NCBI GenBank assembly: GCA_032871835.1
Contig: CM065300.1
Span: 6,777,768-6,841,767 of the forward strand
Reading direction: 5' to 3'
DNA from: Dipteronia dyeriana
Lineage: Eukaryota > Streptophyta > Magnoliopsida > Sapindales > Sapindaceae
DNA length: 64,000 bases
In this document: positions 56,334-64,000 of the stretch, piece after piece
Layout: every line of letters starts with the position of its first letter
Position numbering within the stretch: the stretch's first letter is position 1
Program-made: the position numbers and the translations under genes
Notes under the pieces: model-generated
The model's database searches: none
Told to the model about the DNA's origin: nothing
The model's input: the letters and a program-made list of their open reading frames with translations, nothing else

Positions 56334-59300
56334 TTAACTGGCAGGCGAAATATCCTCCAAACTGCAAGAGGTAAAAACTCACATCGATTCATTTATTATT
56401 CCCAAATGAGAAACCATTGTTATAATACAATCATTGGCAGTTACCTTCTCCCTAAGCACTCGATGATGTCACTGGTGAGAGTTGATCTTTTCTTATTTTC
56501 AAAAGCAAGAGATGCAGCCTTTCTCAGCAAAGCAGATGCAGCAATGCAACCCAACACCGTTGGATTCATTGCACTGTGAATCAAGGGAATACATGAATTT
56601 TCAAACATGAGACATGATAGACAAAACAAAGAAATAAAACCGAAAGCTACTGTTTAAAGGACAAAAAAAATGCTGTAGAACCTGATGGTTGATTTTTCTT
56701 TGGCTCTGGCCCAAGATAAAAACACAGCAACACTGGCACCGATGAAAAGAAAAGAAAAGAAAAATATGGATAACATCAGTCCAACAAAATAATTGTATTC
56801 ATGCTCTCAAAAGCTCAAGTCTCAATTAGGTGCATAGATTAGTCACAATCATCAGCTCTCTTAAATCAAGTGTTGCACATCAAATCGTTAAACATATAAT
56901 CATGCAATCATACAAAGTGATTTCTCCCTCTCAGTGGCATCTCTGACCTTCACACATAGGTGTTATGAAATCCAGAAACATGGACAAAAATGGGTGAAAA
57001 TTAAGTTGAATAGTAAGCATGAAAGTTTATTAGTGAAATGTACCACATACAAAATGAAGTGATTATCAACGGATCTTTTTTCAGCAAATAAGAAACTGAA
57101 GGAAAAATAGAAAAGCAATTACCTTCCTGATAGTATATCACCTTGCCCACCACAGCGCCGAGGAGAACCATAGATGCTCACTGATTTGACTGCACAAGCA
57201 TCATTCATTCATATCAAAACCAAAAGCAGTCCAAATATAGACAAGATGCTACATTATATATATTTGATTTAAAGAACGTGTCACGTGTTAAAATTCAAAC
57301 TTCAATATTTGGTACAGAATGTATTATTAGCGAACGATAGGGTTATATCCACTTATGAGGTCGGACTGATTAAATGAATATCTTATCCCATACCTGTATC
57401 ACCATCACTTATAAGGTCGGATTTTCCTTTCTGTAAGATAGTTACACCACCAATCCTGACCAATAAGGGTACTTTGTATTAGAAATTATCACAAGATATT
57501 AAATGATTAATATCACTTTAAAGGAAAGCAAAACAGACCCTTTAACTATTTAGAGTCCACAATAAATTGAATGACCAATGTTAAATTAAGAATTGATTAG
57601 TTTAGTTGATGTGCGATAACTAGCCCCACGGGCCACACCATGTGAAATATGTGTGCAGGCCAGGAGATGTTGGTCCATGGGAACTTCTAGAGTAATTTAG
57701 TTTTTAATGAAGTATTTCCACAAAAATGGGATCTCGGTTAAATCAGGTTCAGCACTTCAGAACTACCTCCTGTTTTTCACTTGAGGTTCATATCCTTATT
57801 GGCACTTATATTGGCTGAATCATACATAATGACCCGATGCCTTAAAAGAATTTCTCCAACACAATTTCAAGAAATTTGAAAGAAATATTTACCTATTTGC
57901 AAGAGATTGTAACAACTCAGGAGCATCTTGATCATTTACTTCACAACTTAAGACTTTCTGAACCAGACGCTTGTATTCATTCACATTTGGGGTTAAAACA
58001 GCTAACGGATAACCACTAACAAGATCAAGACTGTTTGTAACAAGAAAGAGTCCATCCTAGATCAGTAGCAAGAATCTAAGGTTAATTTCAAACCATAAGA
58101 AATGCAGAAAGACAATGGACTTGTTGAGCATATAGCTTAACTGGACCATATTAATATCAAATATCTAAGGAAAATTCCAAAGAATAACAGTGATAACTAT
58201 TGAGCACATAGCTTTAACCAGACCATATTCATCCTTTTTACTCACCCCATCTATGACAATCGGAACATTTGACTGTCTGGCATGCTTCATTATTTCACTC
58301 ACACATTCCTGGACACAAAATATGTCAAGTCTGAGAATTGTTGAGAATTGAATTTGATAAGAAATCCAATATAGAACTATAGAAGTAAGAAGGATGAGAA
58401 AGAGAGGACTAAAAGGTTGCTTCTATGGATGCCGTGGAACATTTGACATCAGGGGGAAAAGCTGTAATACTCAAAAGGCAAAACTTAAAGCTTGTCTACA
58501 ATGTCCACGGACCACACATAGGTGCATCGCATATAATTCACTATAAAAAACATTCTTTCTGAGGAATTTGGGTTTAAACTACCAGATTCAAGTTGTCATA
58601 ATTTCTCCACTAAAACTTTGTAAAATCAAAATTTATCACCTCTAACTTTATTTTCAAAACATATTTGACACTTTTGCATAAGTAAATACCACATAGCTTA
58701 AGCATAACCTGACGCGAATTGAATTTGGAAAGCTAGGTTAAAAATCCAAACCAGAAGATATGGATCTCTTCCAAGGCCTGGACCAACAACAAGGCAATCA
58801 AATCTTTCCATCCATTTATCAACTTCGGCAAGAATCTTGCTTGAGACGCGTCTTCTCTCCTCATCCCCTAAACCACTTTTTTCACCAAAATGGTACCCAC
58901 TCAGTATACAACAAATACATACATATTGAAAATAATACAGGTTTCATATTGAAAATTCACCTGATGCTATAAGATTCTTCGAGAATTGGGTGCACTATTA
59001 ATTCAGGACTATAGCCTTTTATAACTGAAGCAGCATCTTTGGTACAGAACACGTGAGACAAATCGGCACCCTGCAAGCAACAGAAAGATATTGCATTCAC
59101 ACAAACCATCAGGCCATCTATATAGGAAGACAATAAACCATATATTTTACCAACACAAATGACACTAGCATTATCAAGAAAATGAGGAAGCAAAGCACTA
59201 ACAATTTTTAAGGCTGAAATAGCAGCAAAATATGGAGCACCAGTGTACTCACGACACCCACCAATCACAGCTATCTTCCCTAATAAACATACAAGAGTAA

Positions 59301-59647
59301 CAGGTGTATCAACTTGAAGAACATAAACAAATGAAAATGAAAACCAAGTAATTGATGATGGAGGCAGAGTTTTTAGACAGCTCACCAGCCTGGCCCTTGT
59401 GTCTATTTGGGTCAAGAATTGGAGTGATTGCTCTCAAAATGCTCTCGAAATCGGCCTCCAATGCGGTTCCACTCATGGAATTCACTTGTTGCATTCTTCT
59501 CTGAGTGGTTTGATCAGTGTAACCTCCTCCAAGGGACCTTATCAAGAACTGTTGTCTTCTCAGAACAGCAGCTGAGGAAGACAAAATATAATCTTTTGCA
59601 CTACCCAGTGTTGTGAAACCAGAATTCACGCCATATTTAACTAACAT
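56334..59647 (-). CDS. NAXD: ATP-dependent (S)-NAD(P)H-hydrate dehydratase, 11 exons, 378 residues
   Basis: Converts damaged S-NAD(P)HX back to NAD(P)H using ATP; plant forms act in plastids, mitochondria and cytosol with the epimerase NAXE. Exons (minus strand): 59647-59386, 59279-59203, 59070-58961, 58875-58752, 58308-58246, 58056-57893, 57455-57394, 57189-57123, 56732-56682, 56573-56445, 56361-56334. Every border is GT-AG and the phases join. Ribokinase-like motifs: [18 protein letters not shown] (90-107), GPGLGRDP (181-188), VIDGDGL (209-215), [11 protein letters not shown] (233-243), [18 protein letters not shown] (269-286) and [12 protein letters not shown] (298-309) with catalytic Asp305. 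The first about 50 residues, with RR and few acidics, look like a transit peptide. A 251-base intron in the 5' leader (59932-59682) is supported by GTAAGT and an AG acceptor. A broken copy is at 28093-30665. Confidence 0.95.
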
Positions 59648-60238
59648 GAGCAAGTACTACTACTCTTTATCAAAACTCAACCTGCTCAAAATGAAGAATT
59701 TATTTCAACAAATAAAACCTAATTGAAACAGACATGCAATTGAGTTTGAATTGTAGTCGTAGCATTTCGACTTCGAAAGTACTTTCTTTCGATTCCACGA
59801 TTAGAATCCAGAGCAATTTTTTATTTTTTATTTTTTATTTTTATGTTTTCAAAAGCAAGAATGCAATCGAAGTACCGACTGATCTCAAAAGATAAATTTT
59901 CCATGGAAACCGAAAATAATAAGTAAACTTACCGACAAAAAACAAATACACGAACCGCTAAGCTTTTTCAATTGTCTTCTTCTGGAGAGGAGAAGAATAG
60001 AAGATCAGCTCAAGGTTGATGGCCTGGAGAATGGAGGTTGATGGATTTCTCCTGTGTAGGTCCGCTTTAGCTATCCACCGTTGGATCATCCATCAAAATA
60101 CTTAAAAAAAAAACAGTATCCAAACGACGCCGTATTGTAGAAAACATTTACTTCATAAATAGAGCGAGACACCCCACAATTGAATAACAAATACCGAAGA
60201 GAAGAGAAGAGAAGAGAGAGGAGGTCGTTAAGAGGGGA
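59648..60238. promoter_or_regulatory. Divergent promoter region between NAXD and the small ORF
   Basis: 591 bases separate the two start codons. It contains the NAXD leader intron (59932-59682), a CT-rich leader near 59970-59995 and, toward the plus-strand gene, CATAAATAGAG near 60154, which could be its TATA box. Shared control of both genes is possible but only inferred. Confidence 0.55.
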
Positions 60239-60427
60239 ATGAGAGAAATACAGAAATTGAACGCGATAAGATCTGGAATAGTGGTGGTGGGTTTCTTGGC
60301 TTTTGGTTATTTAAGCTTAGAGCTTGGTTTCAAGCCTTTTCTACTTAAAGCTCAGCAGCAATTACAAGAACAAGAACCTCTTCAAAAATCTGACCAACAT
60401 GATTCCTCAACCTCAACCCAATATTGA
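60239..60427 (+). CDS. Small single-pass membrane protein, 62 residues, function unknown
   Basis: ATG 60239 opens a 62-codon frame. MREIQKLNAIRSG is followed by a hydrophobic segment (residues 14-28, IVVVGFLAFGYLSLE) and a Gln/Ser-rich tail (QQQLQEQEPLQKS). A TATA-like box 85 bases upstream and an A/G-rich leader support expression. One helix with positive N-terminal side suggests an organelle or endomembrane anchor. I do not recognise the family. Small ORFs of this type head-to-head with NAXD could be conserved, but that is untested. An intron and longer protein are possible, as GTGTAAGTTAATTT follows at about 60450. Confidence 0.5.
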   Translation: MREIQKLNAIRSGIVVVGFLAFGYLSLELGFKPFLLKAQQQLQEQEPLQKSDQHDSSTSTQY

Positions 60428-61469
60428 TCATATCCAATTACACACAACCGTGTGTAAGTTAATTTTTTTTCCAATTTTTAAATTGTTTTTTCAGGTTTAT
60501 GAGTGTTTAGGTCTGTTGTTTGAAATGGTTTTGTTGTGAATTCAGTGTTGTTTTTTTCTTGTTGAATTTGAATCAGATGGAGTTTGACTATGATTTGTAT
60601 TGGTTACTGCCAATTGTGAATCTGTTATTGCTATTTGATACTATAAAATTTGTTTATGATGTGTTGTTGGTGTGCCACTCCATCTCTTGCATTATAATTA
60701 TCATACTGATTAGGATGGCCTATTTGTTCAATTCGATCTTATTGAAACTTTTAGCTTACTAGTAAAATGGGTTTGATTTTGTTTCCACTTTAGTGTGTTG
60801 TTGATCTAAAATGTATCGTAACATCCATATTTTTTCAACTTGTATCTTTTGGAATTAGTCCCTTGCGTTTTGACTAGTGATTTCGTGATAAATTTTCAAT
60901 TTTTATGTAGGTTAATGACAGAAAGTTTGAACTTTTAGCTTAATTTAGTGACAGATTTCTTTAAATGTACGTTCTGTCTTTTAATTATCGTGGGATGTTC
61001 ACCATGTTCATGTGGCATCCTCGTGATCCTCTTGTTGGTGCTTTGTGGATATGCTATTGCTATCTAGATGAAGGGTTTGAGCAGTACTGTGGTAGTATAC
61101 TTTCACTATTTTTTGTAAGAAAAGACTGTGTGTAGATGGATAGGCAAGAAAATCGAGAAGGTGATGATGGAGAAAAATGGATGGACAATTGGGACCGAAG
61201 GAGGCAGATGGCAAGGTTTGGAAGGCAGGTACATGTGAGAGAGAGTTTGAAGAATAAAGGCAGTAATAAAGAGTATTTCAGAGGCAATGCAGGAGGGAAA
61301 TGTCATTGGTGGTAGAGTTCAAGCTCTTGTTTACTCAGAGGTGAGGAATGCAAGGATTTTTTGATATAAACGATGTATGGTCCTGAGAACCCCCGATGGA
61401 TTTGTATTGTTGTTGATGGCATTTTAGTGTTTTTTTTTTTTTCAGATGTTTCTTTTCTGAATTGAAGTG
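60428..61469. other. Gene-free stretch
   Basis: T-rich, with intron-like texture near 60450-60560. A short plus-strand frame at 61135-61313 (MDRQENREGDD..) is Arg/Gly-rich and has no known domain. Nothing else is supported. Confidence 0.4.
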
Positions 61470-62165
61470 AATATGGCATTGTTATGTTTGTTATATTTAA
61501 ATTTCTCCATAAGGTTTTGATAGTTCTTTTCAAGATGGTTCTTTGGGTCTCTTGCCTGTTATTGACTGTGCTACTAATGTAAGGCTTGGTGAATTTGGAA
61601 TTCGCAATATACATGCAGAGCTCTTGCAGCATGCTTTGAAACAATATTATTTTGGCTTATGAAGCCATGGCGATCAGAGCATATACATTTGATTTCCCTT
61701 CCACATATGCTATTACGTTGTTAATGCTTTCGTATTTTGGTGAATAATATATGTTAGTTTAAAGAAAGAAAAGATATTGCCTCTTCTCTTTTAAACTTTT
61801 TATTGTGGCTAGTTAACCAAAAGGAAACAGAAAAGTCCTTTCTTTTTTCCCTTTGCATTCCCAAAAACCAAAATTTGTCTGTTATTGGATCAAAAGAAAA
61901 ACTCTGCAATGGATCCTTGACAATGCAAGTTTCTGAAGTGAAAACTTGATATTGAAGTGTTATGCTTTTCGGTTCTCTCAAACCGTGGCAAATCAACTTG
62001 TGCGTTCATTTAGGTTTTGTAGGAATCAATAGTTTCCATAGTGGTCCTGTTTATTATCAACAGAGTAACTGATACAATGTGTGTTACTCTAAAATGTCAA
62101 TGCATATATTTCATTCTTAGAATCATCACTTGTTTGTGGAAGTCTTGAAGATAATGTCAAACAAG
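61470..62165 (+). repeat. Duplicated segment D, right copy (possible coding remnant)
   Basis: Same-strand homologue of 30693-31475. At 61513-61656 one frame reads DGSLGLLPVIDCATNVRLG then EFGIRNIHAELLQHALKQ and stops. The peptide looks protein-like, and the other copy has the same frame broken, so this could be an exon remnant of an unidentified gene. An acceptor-like TTTTGATAG precedes it. Confidence 0.7.
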
Positions 62166-62870
62166 ATGATTTCATGTTTGTTTCTGTGAAGCAATCAGCA
62201 AAACCTTGTACAGGGGTGGGGTGGGTTGTTTCTGGTTTCACAAACAAGGATTGGGGATCCAAAAAAAAAACCATTAATTTGAGCACGAATTGGCGGAGAC
62301 GCAATGCTGCTCATGTCTCATTCCGTCCCAGACAAGCGGCATGTGATTTTTTTAGTCCTAGACATTCACTTCATTTCTTATTCACACCCACATGATGCTG
62401 TCTTTGTTAATCTGTATTTTATCTTTGATTCATTTTCTGTTGCCTCCTTCTGCTAACCTTCCTCTATATCAGTCCTGTGACTGTCACACCGAAATCCTAA
62501 GCCGCATTCTCCATGTTAAATATTCGGGTCTATCCAGACGCCAGAGTTGAGAATTTTTATCTGTACTTTTACCAAACTTTAATTACACTGAATGTGTGCG
62601 AGACAGTGAGATACATGTCACTAAGCCAACATCGCCTCGTTAGTGTTGTCATTAGTTGGCAATGAGTATCATTTTACAACTTTTATGCTTTGTAATCATT
62701 TTGGTGGGATATGCAATGATGTTTCTGATTATCTAATTAAAGAAGAAAAATGGACAGCCGAGAATTTGGGTCCCATTTGGTCAAAAAACAACTCGTGCGT
62801 CTGTACTCCATACCACATTTCACGTTTTCACCGTAATTTCCCAGTAATATCATGTTTCATGTTCTCTTAA
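62166..62870. other. Gene-free stretch
   Basis: Contains only short frames without domain signatures and a poly-A run near 62263. Confidence 0.4.
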
Positions 62871-64000
62871 CCGGTTTTTATAAATAATTTTAGTGTGTAT
62901 CCTTAAATTATCAGAATACCTCTCGGTGTTTAATTTTTTTTTCTCTTTCTTCTCCACAGTTTTCCTCCTCCTCTTCTCTCCTTCACCATAGACCACTGCT
63001 ACTCTCTTCTTCTTGTGCAAACTGAAATAACTCTCTTATTCTTATGCAAATCGAAGACAATGGATTTCAAGTGTTTTGCAAATCGATGAGAAGCACACCG
63101 TTTATTGAAGATTTAAAGAACACCATTGTTAGGTTGAGAGGTTTTGAATAAGTTTATCGATTTGCTCTAATTCGGCTGAAGGTGTGTAAATGTCTTCCAT
63201 TTCTGTTAGTTTGAGTTCGGAACAAGTAGTATAACATGATTTTAACTAGATTGCATTATTGATCTGTGTTTTTTTTGAAGAAATTGATAAATTTAAGATT
63301 CACGTTTTTTCCAGAACAGTTCAAGTTTTAAATGTTTGTAAACTTGAAATGTCCTATAACAACTCAAAACAAAACTTGAAATATAATATAAAAATTCTAA
63401 ATGTGGATAAAACTTGAAATGTAGCGAAGTTTAAAGAAATTTAAAGCATGATTTCAGGTTTAGACCTTATAAAACTTGAAATGTTTATAGCAGATCGTAG
63501 ATGTGTATTCGTCTTCCATTTTTATTAGTTTGAGTTCCAAACAGTTAATATAACATCTTTTAATGTTATTTCATTACTATTGTGTGGTTTTGTGAAGACT
63601 TTAAAGAATATAATTTGCACATTTTTTTTCCATAACATTTCAAATTTTAGTTGTTCCTAAACGTGAAATGTGCTATAAAAACTCTAAACAGAACTTGAAG
63701 TCTTTTATAAAAATTCGAAATGTTGATAAACCTTGAAATGTAGAGATGTTTACAGAGATATAAAACACGATTTCAAGTTTAGACCACAGAAACGTGAAAT
63801 GTATTGAAAAACTTAAAATCTGACATTTTGTTGCAAAAAAAAAAAATTCAGGTGAATGGATTATGATGGGTACTTCCACTGATGGCGATACTACTTGATG
63901 AGAATCAAGAAGCGTCACCAAAGGATCCATTGCATATTCCAGTTGGGTCAATTACATGAAAGCAATAGGATCAAAGAATCATTTATTGATGGGCTGATTC
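62871..64000. mobile_element. Start of a MULE-related repeat (runs off the window)
   Basis: 62880-62935 (GTGTATCCTTAAATTATCAG, AATACCTCTCGGTGTTT) resembles the subterminal part of the MULE at about 53230-53278, and 63330-63820 holds the same ACTTGAAAT array, here often ACTTGAAATGT. A CT-rich GC-enriched segment (62950-63010) sits between. No terminal repeat is seen within the window, so the call rests on shared interior sequence. Confidence 0.5.

Noticed and set aside
59309..59385. Extension of NAXD exon 1 through its open frame
   Set aside because: The family continues from KGQAG directly to KIAVIGG, and a GTGAGC donor at 59385 with the acceptor before 59279 joins them in phase.
61303..61644. 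113-codon minus-strand frame
   Set aside because: It is antisense to the more protein-like plus-strand segment and carries no recognised motif.

Overview
This window is nuclear DNA from a flowering plant, most likely a eudicot. Genes are sparse and split by GT-AG introns, the background is AT-rich, and much of the rest is transposable-element debris. The recognisable genes are all plant families. I cannot name the species.

Layout. 1-7.1 kb: a degraded copia-like LTR element whose 3' LTR is split by a hAT MITE, then a Tourist-like MITE and a tRNA-derived SINE. 7.3-8.5 kb (+): an intact five-exon aquaporin of the NIP7-1 type. 8.5-22.1 kb: gene-poor, with several MITE families, a second SINE, a LINE 3' end and two tandem duplications. 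22.4-25.1 kb (+): an intact five-exon AILP1/TSJT1-like (DUF3700) gene. 26.5-27.5 kb (-): an intact single-exon B3-domain gene (B3a). 28.1-30.7 kb (+): a broken NAD(P)HX dehydratase (NAXD) copy. 31.5-33.4 kb (+): a broken copy of the AILP1 locus. 34.4-39.7 kb: a broken B3 copy cut by a solo LTR and MITEs. 40.1-40.8 kb (-): two exons of a peroxiredoxin-IIF pseudogene. 40.95-48.0 kb: a complete but inactivated copia retrotransposon with a perfect 5-bp target duplication. 48.0-49.6 kb: a second broken B3 copy. 49.7-50.8 kb: a probable solo LTR. 51.2-54.0 kb: two long-TIR DNA elements inserted upstream of the second intact B3 gene. 54.4-55.4 kb (+): B3b, almost identical to B3a but inverted. 56.3-59.6 kb (-): the intact eleven-exon NAXD gene. 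60.2 kb (+): a small membrane-protein ORF. 61-64 kb: a duplicated fragment and the start of another repeat-rich element.

The working genes are not an operon. They cover boron/metalloid transport (NIP7-1), a stress-induced glutamine-amidotransferase-like protein (AILP1), repair of damaged NAD(P)H (NAXD) and a plant-specific DNA-binding family (B3). The main story is local amplification and shuffling. B3, NAXD and AILP1 pieces have been copied, inverted and rejoined over about 40 kb, leaving two near-identical B3 genes, two B3 pseudogenes, one NAXD gene plus a pseudogene, and one AILP1 gene plus a pseudogene. Coding calls come from reading translated exons and matching splice sites by eye; family assignments rest on remembered family motifs and no database search was run.
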